A stretch of DNA of 64,000 nt from Flaccisagitta enflata. Its lineage: Eukaryota; Chaetognatha; Sagittoidea; Aphragmophora. The notes below the pieces were generated by a model, which worked only from the letters and a program-made list of their open reading frames with translations, made no database searches and was not told where the DNA came from. Of the stretch, positions 47,241-58,377 are shown in pieces. The stretch covers positions 73,594,001-73,658,000 of the forward strand of contig OZ231127.1 of the NCBI GenBank assembly GCA_965153355.1, written 5' to 3'. How positions within the stretch are numbered: position 1 is the first letter of the stretch; every line of letters begins with the position of its first letter. The translations under genes and the position numbers were made by a program.

Positions 47241-47720
47241 AAACAAGGTCATTTGACCTAAGTTGGGCGCATCGGCAGACAGACAGACTAAAATTTTTAT
47301 AAAGACCTTTGAACTAGCTGTTTAATTGTAAAAGATTCTTGTCAAATGTTCAAAAACTCAAAAAACACAACAAAAAGCCTTAAAAATATTTTTGTGATGA
47401 ACTTACAGACAGATGGACGGATGGACGGACAGAAAGAGGTGTATGAATGACATAAAAACATTCAAAAACATTAAAAATGTCTTTAAATTAGGTGAAACAC
47501 CCTTTAAACATGTTTGTGATGGAAGGATGGACAGACCAACCAAAAAGTGGCTTATAGAGGTTTATGAATGTCGAAAACATTTAAAAACATTCAAAATGGC
47601 TTTGTTTTGTGTAAAACACCTTTTGAGCAGTTTTGTGATGGACAGACGGATGGACGGACGGACCGACTGATGGACGGACCAAAGAGTGGATTATTGAGTC
47701 GCGTAGCACACAACTAAAAA
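47241..47720 (+). mobile_element. family A, third left-end subfamily with internal tandem repeats
   Basis: AAACAAGGTCATTTGACCTA opens it and AGTCGCGTAGCACACAACTA closes it. Inside, a unit of about 120 bp (AACATTCAAAAACATT, GTGAAACACC, TTTGTGATGGA, GGAC words, GTGGCTTATAGAG) is repeated about three times. Confidence 0.7.
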
Positions 47721-48195
47721 TAAGCTCTTTCTTGGCATTGATTACCAGAAAAAGTATGCTCCCAGCCCTAAAACAGGGCAACCTACAAAAATTACCCAAA
47801 ATCCAAAATGGAAAACTATATTTCTCCTCCATTGTTTACATAATTAAACTTTTTTCCACTAAGTATATGAAACACTTGAATTTGCACAACACTGCGGCTT
47901 CCTCACATGTCTTTGCTAGTCTTTTGTTTTATTTCTGAGTTATACATTCTAGTATTCACCAGGAGAGATCGCTTTGACAAGAAGTCCTCTTCCCGACCCC
48001 GCAAGGCGATTTCAAACACAAACAAAAGACATTGATCGAGAATCGAAACATTTTCATCAATTTTTTCATACACTCTTTTTTTTGAGTAAGGACAAAGTTT
48101 ATAAGGACATGAGGCTGAAATTTTGCTAAAAATTAAGGACATTCTAAGGACAAAGCCTAGCCTCAGATTTGAAGAAAAATGATTTTTGATTTATA
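47721..48195. other. AT-rich sequence, nothing recognised
   Basis: No supported feature. Confidence 0.45.
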
Positions 48196-48529
48196 CTACT
48201 CGACTCAATAAAAAAGCCGCACTTTTAAATGACAAATTGTCATACTAAATTTCAAAAAAACTTTCGTTTAGAAATGGCATTTGTTTGAGTAAAAACATTG
48301 CCTATCTTAGTTTCGCAATCCCTATGAAAAAAATGCATTTTAGCAAAATAGTGCTTTTCTTTGCAGAGCTCTAGCTCCTAAACCGTTTGAGATACAGATC
48401 TGGGATTGGTCTAGAATGAAAGAAAATTCAAAAACCTTTCAAATGACTTTAACAGAAAAATTTTCAAATAATTTTTTTTCTTATACATCAACTCAAAATA
48501 GGGTGCGGCTTTTTTTTTGAGTCGAGTAG
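48196..48529. mobile_element. family D MITE
   Basis: Ends CTACTCGACTCAATAAAAAA and CTACTCGACTCAAAAAAAAA (inward), then GCCGCAC, flanked by TA. Same subfamily as 14126-14529. The core has CTGGGATTGGTCTAGAATGA (inverted sense). About 334 bp. Confidence 0.85.
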
Positions 48530-49101
48530 TATTTTAAACTGTTTTTACGCAAATTCATGGAAAAAAAAATCTCATTTATAAAAAATAACAATTTGTTTTA
48601 TGAAATAAAATTCTATTTTGCTATGAACAGCAGTCATTGTCATATGTAACTTGTACTACCTTGAACTGTACATCAATTATATCAATGTATAAAATATAAT
48701 CATAAAGAAATCAGAAGAAAGTATTAAGGACACATTAAGAATATTTCAGCCTGGAATTCGCAAAAATTTAAGGACATCCCAGCCTCAGAAAAAATTTACT
48801 GGTCCTTATAAAAAGAAAAGAGTGTATCATAGGTGTCACGAACTATTGATTTTAAAAATCGACCAGGTCGAACGAATCATGGTCAAACCCCCCTAAAAAT
48901 CGACTAAAAATCGACCATGGGTCGATTGTTCTTCCAGTTAGCCCTTTTAAGTAAGTAAAAATATTATTTGTAGTCACAGCAACATGTTTTAGAAGCAACT
49001 CAATATCACAAGATAAGTTATCCACGTTGTAGTCATTCATCAATATGAAAAAAGAAGTAAGAGCCAACTTAACAGTAGAGACAACTGGGTTTTTCATTTA
49101 C
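48530..49101. other. AT-rich sequence, nothing recognised
   Basis: ATCGACCATGG/GTCGATT words repeat around 48855-48930. No gene seen. Confidence 0.45.
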
Positions 49102-49497
49102 TACGTGAATTTGAAAAAAAAGACGCTGCTTTGTATTTGTAAAAAAAAAAACGGTTCAATAAGCTCCACAAACATTTATTAGACAAACTAATTTTGAAGA
49201 TCTAGACCAATCGTAGGGGTTTATCTTTAACCGTTTACAAGCTAGAGTCAGTCAAAGTTAAAGACCATTTTGCTAAAATGCATATTTTCCTATGCAACTG
49301 CAAAAATGAAATAAGCAAAGTAGTTACTCAAACTAATGCCATTTCCAAACGAAAAAAGATAGAAATACCAGATTGGTGCTAAATGAAAGTATTTTCCCAG
49401 GAGCCTCTTAACAACCTAGAATTTAAATATGGTTTTCATGAGTTTCAATGGCATAATCAGCCTTTCAAAATTGCGTCTTTTTTCAATTTGCGTCAGA
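49102..49497. mobile_element. family D MITE, decayed
   Basis: CTACGTGAATTTGAAAAAAA, then AGACGC, at the left and CTGACGCAAATTGAAAAAAG (inverted) at the right. The core has TAGACCAATCGTAGG, CTTTAACCGTTTACAAGC and CCATTTCCAAACGAAAAAAG. Confidence 0.65.
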
Positions 49498-49693
49498 TTG
49501 TAAGCAAGCTTTTGAAGTTGAATTTTGTTTCAGAATGTGGGTTCTGCAAGTATCTACGTACATTTTCATAGTTGTGCAATGCATATCATAAACAATTTTC
49601 CATTTTTTTAGTATTTCCTTTTCAATATTTCTTACTTCTAACTCATATTTGAATCAGTCTCCTCGTAAAATCGAATCTATGCTAGCCAGAGAA

Positions 49694-49934
49694 AAACGAG
49701 GTTATTAGACCTAAGTCGCTTGCAATGGCAATTTAAAAAAAAATCAGACAGACAGACAGACAGAGAGACAAACAATTTTTTTTAATTGAAATGGTTGTGT
49801 TTGCTCTTCCACTTCTACTGTTCAGAGACATAAAAAACACAATGACAAGCCTTTAAAACGACTTTGTGACGGACAGACAGACATAAAGGGACCAAAAAGT
49901 GACTTATAGAGTCGCGTAGCATGCAACTAAAAAA
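49694..49934 (+). mobile_element. family A, third left-end subfamily
   Basis: AAACGAGGTTATTAGACCTA, GACA and GGAC words, GTGACTTATAG and AGTCGCGTAGCATGCAACTA. Same ends as 47241-47720. Confidence 0.7.
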
Positions 49935-50093
49935 GACAAAAAAAATCGACCCAATTTGTTTTTGTTTTGGTGACTCAGGAAGATTGTTCAGAAACACAAA
50001 AAATCGACCCGATTAATCTACCAGGCGATTAGTTCGTTACACCTCTGGAGTGTATGATGAGATTTTAACTATTAATTTGCTATTCATCTTTCT

Positions 50094-50236
50094 GGGCAGC
50101 GGGTGTTGGCTTAGGTCAATGGCTCCTTCAGGGCCATTGCCTCATTGAAAATTTCATTCAAACATATAGTTACCAAGGGCAAGGGGCATGATATCGAGAA
50201 CCACTGACCAGTGACCATCTGACGCTCTTGCTGCAA
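50094..50236 (-). repeat. family B remnant without its minisatellite
   Basis: GGGCAGCGGGTGTTGGCTTA runs straight into AGGTCAATGGCTCCTTCAGG, then GGCCATTGCC, AACCACTGACCAGTGACCAT and CTGACGCTCTTGC. It looks like an element that lost its array. Confidence 0.6.
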
Positions 50237-50271
50237 TTCCAGATGAAAACGTCAAGTAGAAACTGAACATG

Positions 50272-50392
50272 GTCAAGGCCTGATACACGTCAAGACAGTC
50301 ACGGACGGTTAGGCAGGAGCAGTAATGCAAAAATCGCTCGCAATTTAACAAGGCCGGATACATGGTTACCCCAGTCGCGTTCGGGTGGGCAT
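50272..50392 (+). mobile_element. two truncated family A left ends in tandem
   Basis: TCAAGGCCTGATACACGTCA with CGGACGGTTAGGCAGGAGCA (50272-50346) is followed by AACAAGGCCGGATACATGGT (50347-50392). Both lack the hairpin end. Confidence 0.65.
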
Positions 50393-51470
50393 TGTGATTG
50401 GTTTGACTGATAGAAGGGCTTCAACAGAATTGATATGCTAAAAGCGCAACACCCTGAATCGAGTGCGAATTACAATCGATTTTTCGTTTGGAAGCGGAAT
50501 TTTCGTTTATGAATAATCCCATGATACAGCTCCTGCTTATCGCTGTTTGAGAAAACCGAATATGAAGGGATAAGTGAATCTTTTTCTTGATAACCATTTT
50601 TTTTCATTTCATGAACGTTTCTTGTGAATAAACGATTCTATGAATTAATGTCTTTCAATCATGAATGAAGGATTAAATGAACAAATGAAAGAACAAATGA
50701 ACAAATGAATGAACAAATGAATGAGTCAATGAATGAATGAATGAATGAGTATATGAATGAGTATATGAATGAATTGATGAATGTACGAAAGGATCATGCC
50801 ATGTGGATTGTGAAACGTTTTTGTGACGGACGAACCTACTACCGACTGACCGACCAACCAACCACCGGACATGTATGACCGGTTATTTAGGTATTTAGGC
50901 GCACCAAAAAAATGCACTTCAATGTTTGCAAATGAGTGACAAAGGAACTGACCTAACATAATCGATCACCACCAGAGAAAGGACTGGCTGTGCTATAGTA
51001 AAGAACAACGTTGCAGCTCAAAAATCAATCCACCCCTAAAAACTCAATGAAGAAACAAGCAATATGCCCATTCCTAAGGCCATAAACGAAAGTTCTGGAG
51101 AAAAGGCAAGAATTGATCGTAGATCATTGTAATACCTAACATAATAAGAATAAAATCAGGGTGGCAACATCAGAAAAAATGATCAAATTGTCCAATGTCC
51201 ATATACATAATATTTGACCTATTGAAAAAAGCATGTCTGCACAAAAAAAAAGAAAGAAAAAAAAAAAAGAAAACAGTTGAAAACCCTTTTAACACAATTT
51301 CAACGGCGTGAATATTAACAAGGGGAAGCGCTAATATTTATTTTTCCTACAAATTTAAACTCAGTTTGGATGTTTTTGAAGTGTGACATTAGCCTACAGT
51401 GTACCTGTCGCCCATGGGCAATTTGTGGCCTGCTTTGTCACAAAGCCTTTGTGTGATTGTGATAATAAGT
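50393..51470. other. unique sequence with an AATG-rich stretch
   Basis: (GAATGAACAAAT)-type words at about 50661-50785, and a few GGAC-like words near 50825-50870. No gene recognised. Confidence 0.5.
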
Positions 51471-51780
51471 TAAAGGAAGTTGGGCGGCGGCCACGAAGGG
51501 GGTAGGTACTGTAGGAACTTTCGTTTGTCCTGCCTGAGGTGGCTCTTGAGGCACTAGGTGGACTGATCTAAGGTCTATGATGGTAAGAAGGGCTGGTATG
51601 AGGCCCTTGAGGACTCTCATAAGGAATAAGACAGTTGACTGAAACCAGAGAGGGCTGACTGGCGGCGGAAAAGAGCTGATTAATGGATAGACAAGGCTGG
51701 AATGGGAACAATTAGGATCTGAGAGGGCAGAGGGCAGAGACCGACATGTTGGCTGATGAACAACAGACGTCTGATTGTGA
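51471..51780. other. G-rich unique block, identity unknown
   Basis: Clearly richer in G than its AT-rich flanks, with no tandem structure. The minus frame at 51438-51620 is 60 residues without a known domain. It could be an unrecognised exon, UTR or old repeat. Confidence 0.3.
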
Positions 51781-51856
51781 AATCAATTGCATAGAGTAGT
51801 TCTCAAGGGACTAAAACATGATTTCCACTTTTTGCGGATTTTCGTTATTATCAATA

Positions 51857-51980
51857 TAGAGGCCGGACGGGTGGGCAGGGGCGGAAATGCGCGTTTTCCC
51901 ACTTTTCGACTCAAGCTTACGGACGGACGGACGGACGGACGGACAAAGCCTCTTATAGAGTTGCGTGTCCGCAACAAAAA
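51857..51980 (+). mobile_element. family A element with internal deletion
   Basis: AGAGGCCGGACGGGTGGGCA joins the left end directly to the GGGTGGGCAGG block. (GGAC)n and hairpin AGTTGCG-TGTC-CGCAACA follow. Confidence 0.8.
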
Positions 51981-52034
51981 GAATTAACATCAAAGGTCCA
52001 AATAATTTCGTTCATTAAAGATAGATTTCCATTG

Positions 52035-52068
52035 CTCATGGATCCGTTATAGCGGGGTGTGACTGTAC
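52035..52068 (-). mobile_element. solitary pogo/mariner-like terminal repeat
   Basis: In minus sense TACAGTCACACCCCGCTATA then ACGGATCC, a form typical of pogo/Tigger-type ends. No partner end found. Confidence 0.4.
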
Positions 52069-52123
52069 CATCTTGTTTACAATATAAGCGGCTAATCGCC
52101 GTGGGAAAAAAGTCGTAAATGCT

Positions 52124-52159
<36 letters not shown>

Positions 52160-52204
52160 AAGGGGGAGAAATAGACAGAGAGAGAAACAGAGAAAAACAT
52201 GTAA

Positions 52205-52375
52205 CACAGGGTTATCATTGCAGACAGGTGGACAAAGGCATCCAACGCCCATCCACACCCCAACCCCCACACACAAGCATCTCGACCACTTTTTTTTCCA
52301 CTCCGACGGACGGACAGACCAACAGACTAATGGCTGGACTGACAGACAAAGCCTCTCATAGAGTCCAGAGTTGAA
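52205..52375 (+). mobile_element. degenerate family A relative
   Basis: GCAGACAGGTGGACAAAGGC, ATCCAACGCCCATCCACACC, GGAC words and CCTCTCATAGAG resemble the variant at 23532-23685. A GA/GACA run precedes it at 52120-52160. Confidence 0.5.
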
Positions 52376-52766
52376 ATGGAAGAGAGACTTTGCCGCCAGG
52401 ATGCACAATTATTACCTGGGAAATTTCAAAGTTCAAATAGACTTGATTCCTCGGTTTTTGGGAAACCGCGAAAAATGCGGAAAAATAAAAAAAGATTCAA
52501 AAAATCATAGCTCCAAAACTATTGATCGCACAGAATTCTGCTTGGTGTCATCTGAAAGAGGAGAATAAGCTCTTTCTTAGCTATTAATTTCATGCGTAGT
52601 CTCGTTCTGCCCCCAAAATGCAGCAACTTTCTCAAGCGCTTCATGAGAAAAAGGGAAATCCAAAAAACTCTGCAGGACTCAAAAAGACCGAAGGGACTTC
52701 GTCTCTTCGACTTTTTTCCAAATTATCATACATTAAAATGGTGTATGACATGTGCAATAAAGATAC

Positions 52767-52915
52767 AACAAGGCCGTATACACGGCAGCATTAGTCGCGG
52801 AGGGGTGGGCAGGAGCGGATAACCTCGAAAAAGGACTTTGGTACGAACCGACGGACCGACCGACGGACCGACAGACTGAAAAGTGGCTTATAGAGTCGCG
52901 TGTCCGCCACTAAAA
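52767..52915 (+). mobile_element. family A element
   Basis: AACAAGGCCGTATACACGGC, GTCGCGGAGGGGTGGGCAGG, GGAC/CGAC words, GTGGCTTATAG and AGTCGCGTGTCCGCCACTAA. Confidence 0.85.
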
Positions 52916-53137
52916 TTATAGTTCAAAAGATTACTTGTCAAGGTTACAAAAGTTACTTTATTTCTGTACAGAATCAGTACAGTATATGCTTCATTTACAT
53001 ACAAATCCAATCTTAGGCTATAACAGCTAGCTTCCCGGTTTAAGAAGTAACTATCAGAAACCCTTGGATTAGTAATTTTATACAGATATGAAGGCTCTTT
53101 TTTTAACTTAAAGAAAATAAAAAAGAATATCAAATAT

Positions 53138-53914
53138 TAATAGTCGCAAATGCGTTAGATGTTCAGCAGTACCCGTTGCCCCTATGTGAGTATATGAAAT
53201 ATGTGGGTGTGTGATGGTGAGAGGGGCAGCGGCCCCGAAGGGGCCGATGACCTATGCTTAGTAAGTTTTGAAGCTCTAGGATTGAATTTGAGCATCATTT
53301 ATGGGATTTGAGCCTCAATGCTACGATTCAAGCCATGAGGCTGTGATTTAAGCCTCGAGGCTGCGACTTGAGCCTCGAGGCAGTGATTTGAGCCTCAAGG
53401 CTGGGATTTGAGGCTTGAGGCTGGGATTTGAGGCTTGAGGCTGGGATATGAGCCTTGAGGCTGGGATTTGAGTCTCTAGGCCGTGATTTGAGCCATGAGG
53501 CTGTTCTTTGGCCATGAGGCTGTGATTTGAGGCTTGAGGCTGTGATTTGAGGCTTGAGGCTTGAGGCTGGGATTTGAGGCTTTAGGCTGGGATTTGAGCT
53601 TTGAGGCTGGGACTAGAGTTTTAAGGCTGGGATTTGGGCCTTCTGACTGGGATTTGAGCCTCAAGGTTGGGATTTGAGCTCCAGGTTGGGATTTGAGCCT
53701 TAAGGTTGGGATTTGAAACTTTAGGCTGGGATTTGGGCCTTGAGGCTAGAATTTGGGCCTCGAGACTAGGATTTGGGCCTCAAGAGTAGGATCTAGGCCC
53801 CAAGGCCAGGATATGAGCTTCAGAGGGGGTGGATGGAGGAGAAGAAGGAGGAGAAAGAAAAATTTCCCCTATGTGTGAAAGCATAGGTCATCGGCCCGGC
53901 CGCTGCCCAAAAGG
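53138..53914 (+). repeat. family B foldback element
   Basis: Head AATAGTCGCAAATGCGTTAG, then GGGGCAGCGGCCCCGAAGGG, then CCGATGACCTATGCTT. About 27 units of a 20-bp minisatellite (TTGAGGCTGGGATTTGAGCC) follow, then the inverted arm with CATAGGTCATCGGCC and CTGCCCAAAAGG. It has the same unit as 24448-25194 in the opposite orientation. Confidence 0.85.
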
Positions 53915-53941
53915 GGCTTATATAGTAACCTTGATTTACTA

Positions 53942-54664
53942 CAGTATGATTTTTCTTGTTTGAAATATTCTACGACAACGTAACTAAACAAGTAATAGAG
54001 ATAATTGAATTCTGAAAAAGATTCCTGAAAGATATTGTTGATGCAATTTGTGATGTGTAACAAAAATTTGATCCTTGGAACAAGTATGGAACTAGATGCG
54101 AAAAATTGTTGTTTGGACTGTTTTCCTAAATTGCTCTCATTTCTAAACCAATTGAGCAACAGATACCAGGTTGGTCTGAAATGAAAGGTATTTTGAAGTT
54201 ATTTTTAGAAAAGCTTGAGTTGAAAAGCTTTTTTGATATTTTAGATCAATTAGTGAACTGTGAACCAACTTTTCATAAAAATCTTTGTCAAGAAACTAAT
54301 TGTTTTCATGTTCCATGTGATGTATCATCCAAGAAAAAATTCCCTCTTTGTAATTCTTAAAACTATTGTAAATTAGGTTTAATTTGAGACTAATCTGGTA
54401 CCTTTAGCTAAATCTGTTTAAAAATAAGATCAACTTAAAGAAAAACTGTTCAGCCAAGAACTTAAAATCATATTGTTTTTTGCTGATTTTGATCAATATT
54501 TCCTCATTTGTCAAAAAGTATAGATTTTTGTAAAAAGCTCTAAAAGTTAAAATCATAAAATGCATCATCATTAGCTTTTAGGAACTTTTTACAGAACTGA
54601 ATTATCTCTATTACTTTATGTGTAATGTCGTCATAGAATATTTCAAACGTGAAAAATCATACTG
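53942..54664. mobile_element. family K MITE (TA target site)
   Basis: The ends are CAGTATGATTTTTC inward. The inverted arms extend about 85 bp through TTTGAAATATTCTA and AGTAATAGAGATAATT. TA flanks each side. The interior shares CAGATACCAGGTTGG-type sequence with families D and J. About 723 bp, no transposase. Confidence 0.85.
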
Positions 54665-54666
54665 TA

Positions 54667-55272
54667 CTATCTTCGCCAAAAGAAACGCGACACCTTCTAT
54701 CTACAATATCTTGGCCTCTGGGAAAGCTAGATACTTTTTTAAAAAAAGAAATTAATATTCTTCAAAAGATCTACAAAATGAGTCCAACCTGGTAACTGTA
54801 TCTCAAGGCGTTTAGAAATGGCAAGCAGAAGAAGGAAAATAGTCATATTCAGAATTGATAAAGGATTGTGAAAAAAAAAGATTAAAATTGATATAACTTT
54901 AACTTTTGTCATCTTTGCTTCTGGAGAAGCTAGATACTTTTTCCAAAAAAGCAAATTAATCTACATCAAAAAATCTCGAAGGTGGGCTCAATCTGGATTC
55001 TGTAGTTCAAGCCGTTTAGAAATGGCAAACAAAAGAGTAAACCTTTATCAAAAGTCATTGGCTTGCAAAAACTGTGGACAAATGAGAAGAGGTTATCACC
55101 CCTGTTGACCAAGAAATGCGATATAAATTGCATTTTAGATCCACAGTCATGTGTATTTTTTATAAGAATAACTTACTTGACCTCCAAACTCTCTCAGTTA
55201 CTGAATTTTGTAAAAGTATGGTCAATAAATCATATCTTTACCAGGGTGTCGCGTTTCTTTTGGCGAAGATAG
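54667..55272. mobile_element. family J MITE sharing its TA with family K
   Basis: Ends CTATCTTCGCCAAAAGAAAC, then GCGACACC, are perfect inverted repeats (54667 and 55272), flanked by TA. The left TA (54665-54666) is also the right TA of family K. The interior has two CTGGCTAGATACTTTTT-like or GAAGCTAGATACTTTTT phrases. About 606 bp. Confidence 0.85.
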
Positions 55273-55489
55273 TATTGCTGACTTCTGGCATTGGATGGGT
55301 CTTTCATTGTAAATTTCTAATGCCGGGCTCAGAATTTAATCGAAATTCTTCCAGACAAATATGCTTTTAATTATAGTTCCTTTACTGCTCTCGGATGTTT
55401 GCGCACCCTCGCTGCCGCTCACTTTCTGTCACGTGGTCTCCCTTCATCCCTCCTCTTCCACCTTCCCTGAAATGTCAGAATTTAAAAAG

Positions 55490-55572
55490 GAGCTACTAAC
55501 GAGGCTCAAACTCGCGACTGCAAAGTCTGAAGATCAGCAACTTAACCAATAGGCCATGATGCCACTCTGCTG
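55490..55572 (-). repeat. tRNA-like SINE head
   Basis: In minus sense: GGCATCATGGCCTATTGGTT (A-box-like), then about 30 bases, then GTCGCGAGTTTGAGCCTCGT (B-box-like). Spacing fits a tRNA-derived pol III promoter. No intact cloverleaf was confirmed by hand, so a SINE remnant is likelier than a functional tRNA gene. Confidence 0.5.
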
Positions 55573-56188
55573 AGTACTGAAAATACAGCTAAGCTTTCAT
55601 TAATGAATCGAGCAAATGCTCCCACGCACAAATCGAATCGTGAATTGAAATCATCGTGACCTATCTTTTCTGATTTTTGAAATGCCATAACTCAGAGACG
55701 AATCAACGGATTGGCTTGATTTTTTGCGCGGTAATGTCAAATGACCATGTCTACTACTGTATCAAGTTTCAGGAATTTTTGAGAAGTAAACCCACGCCAA
55801 CCAGCCTACCTGCCTGAAAATTTCAAGCAAATACAGCTTAAAAAATGTTCGATGAAAATTTCAGAAACTTTGCATGAATGATCATCCAACCCCTTGACGT
55901 ATCCTGAGTGAGTTGAACAGCAATCACGTAATTACTTTTACTGCAATCGCATAGAACATTTTTCTTACATATCAAAAATTAAAACGTTTTAAGTTGCGAA
56001 CAAACAACTCTGTTTGTCTGTTATCTGTCTGCCAGTCTGTTCATGAACGGAGCGAGCGGAGCGATTGTAGCAAAGCGGAGCGCTGTGTCGCGATGCAAAC
56101 AACCAAGTGGTGTGTTAAAAACGCGATTGTCTCGTGTAGAAATTGACCTGGAGCTTGGGTTTTGGAAGGGAATGGATTGCGTTGATAT
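55573..56188. other. unique sequence with a GGAGCGAGCGG-type motif
   Basis: AACGGAGCGAGCGGAGCG at about 56045 is echoed near 56430-56500 (GGAGCGCTGCGGAGCGCTGC). No gene recognised. Confidence 0.5.
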
Positions 56189-56245
56189 GCCCCTGCCCAC
56201 CTGTCTGCCTCAATATTGTGGACCCACGTCACTTGTTATACAACG
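56189..56245 (-). mobile_element. family A variant end fragment
   Basis: CCCCTGCCCACCTGTCTGCC, CAATATTGTGGACCCACGTC and ACTTGTTAT match the left end at 23532 in reverse complement. Confidence 0.55.
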
Positions 56246-56497
56246 GCTACATGTAACGCATTTCGGCCATACGTGATGCGTTTTGGCCAAATGTGACATA
56301 ACACAGCCGCACTAAGGGCGTGTTTCTAGTGATGACAATTATCGCGTTAAATCCTCTTATGCGCGATTACAGCGTGATCACATTTTCATGAATTTCAATC
56401 GTCCAATGGAGTGAATGAAGTGTGTCAGAGTCGTGAATGGAACGAGTGAGCGTAGCAAAATGGAGCGCTGCGGAGCGCTGCGGAGCAAGTGAGCGGA

Positions 56498-56541
56498 GTG
56501 AGTAAAAAATTTGTTGGTCCCTTGCTATCCATTGGAGCGAG
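56498..56541 (-). mobile_element. solitary pogo/mariner-like terminal repeat
   Basis: In minus sense TACAGTTGAATCTCGCTCCA, then ATGGATAGCAAGGGACC. No partner end found. Confidence 0.45.
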
Positions 56542-56984
56542 ATTCAACTGTATTTGAAGATGCATCTACAGCTGTCAGGCATCGTGATGCATCCCTGTCT
56601 CAGCGTCCTAACCCCGGTTGGGTGCTCCACATATCAAAAGTAAGGAATTTCATTATATCTCTTTTAATCATAAATATAATGATCGATTTGATTTTATTAT
56701 AATAAAAGTTATATCTTTTATATTTTTTGTTTTTTATAAAAACCTGATTTGTATTATGCAGTGTAATCAATCAACATACAGATATTTTTAAAAATAATTA
56801 ATACTAATTTACTTTCATAATTAGTTTATCTACATTTCACGTAAACTCTTCTACAGCAAGTGTTTAACATTAAAATTATTTTTTTTTGATACCTTGATTT
56901 TTTTTAACCAATACACTTTAAATCTAAATCAATACAAAAGATATTCCCAACTTATGCCTTGTGAAGCACCCAAAAACCCCGGCT
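56542..56984. other. AT-rich sequence, nothing recognised
   Basis: Very AT-rich with T and A runs. No feature. Confidence 0.5.
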
Positions 56985-57175
56985 TATCTTGGCCTCATCA
57001 ACCTAATATAGGCCTCATCAACCTAATACAGGCCTCACCAACCTATTCCTAGCCTCAGCAACCTGTTCCAACCTCGCCAACCTAATCTTGGCATCACCGA
57101 CCTAATCCTGACCTCACTGACCTAAACCTGGCCTCACCAACCTTTCCCAGCCTCACCCGCCTAGTACTGGCCTCA
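56985..57175. repeat. 20-bp-period minisatellite
   Basis: Units of the type GGCCTCACCAACCTAATCCT, degenerate to the right. Not flanked by family B arms. Confidence 0.8.
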
Positions 57176-57339
57176 GTTCGGAGCAGTGATGAAGGATTGG
57201 CTAATGTGAAATTAAAAAAAAACAAGTTTCTTGATTTTAACATCAATGTATGAAACACAAATGTAACAATTATTTAAAAGGAACGAAATTGACCAAAAAC
57301 AGGCAAATATCAAATTTCTAGTCTAGTCGTTGCTCATTG

Positions 57340-57925
57340 CATTGTGGCTGTGTTCTTTTCCATTGCTGTTCTTATTCTTTATTGTCATTGTTCTTCTTCT
57401 TCATCCCAGTTCTTTTTCTGAAATGTTCCTCCCCATCGTTGTCGTTTTTCCTCTCCTTCATCTTCATTATTCTTTTGCTTGATTGTCATTGTTTTTCCCC
57501 TTCATTGTTGTCATTCTTTTCTTTAATTGTCATAGTCTTTCTCCTTGATTGTCATGTTTTCCCCATCATCATCCTTTGTCATTTTTCTTCTCCTTCATTG
57601 TCGTTTTTCCTCTTCTTCATCCTTGTCGTTCATCTCCTTCATTGTTGTCGTTCATCTCCTTCATTGTTGTCGTTCTTCTCCTTCATCGTCGTCATTCATC
57701 TCCTTCAGTGTCATCGTTCTTCTCCGTTATTGTTGTTGTTCTTCTCCTTCATTGTTGTTGTTCTTCTCCTTTATTGTTGTCATTCCCCTCTTTCATCGCT
57801 GTTGTTTTTCTCCTTCATCGCCGTCGTTCTCCTCCTTCATCGCTGTTGTTGTTCTCCTTCATCGTCAACGTTGTTCTCCTTCATCGCCATCGTTCTCTCC
57901 CCCATCTTTGTCGTTTTTGTCTAAA
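57340..57925. repeat. degenerate TTC/GTC-rich minisatellite
   Basis: Words such as TTCTCCTTCATTGTTGTCGT repeat with 18-24 bp spacing. Three overlapping plus frames of 126-195 residues, all Ser/Phe/Leu/Val repeats, come from this and are not genes. Confidence 0.8.
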
Positions 57926-58377
57926 ATAACCATCAAATTACACCTTTCTTAAGTTGATATCCATTTTGTTTATTTTGAAGATTGTTCGCTGAACTCTTGG
58001 AATTGGTCAGTATTTATCTCACCTGGTTCACGCGGTGTCCGTTGGTAGTTGATACATTTCTCCTCAACTTACAAGCGTTCTTCCCTTGCAACTCGTGATA
58101 GGAATGAAATTATGAATAAATAAAGAAAAAAAATAGAAATTCCGATCCAATCCTTTGCAGTAAAATGATGCTCGCGGATAAATGATTCATTTAAACCGAC
58201 TTTCTCCAAGCCGGCAAAAATTTTGTGTGATGCATTTCAGCTAAAATATATGATAAACTTAATTGAAAAAATGAGAACTGAAGTGTCCAAATACCCAGCT
58301 TTGATCCTTTTCTTCAATTATGGGGGCTGTGACATGGTGAATTTTTACTATAGGGATAAGGTTACCAAACTAGATGT
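57926..58377. other. unique sequence, nothing recognised
   Basis: No supported gene or repeat. Confidence 0.45.

Noticed and set aside
57337-57952. Three overlapping plus frames (126-195 residues) rich in Phe, Leu, Ser and Val that look membrane-like
   Set aside because: All three frames are open at once because of the TTC/GTC minisatellite; there is no non-repetitive part.
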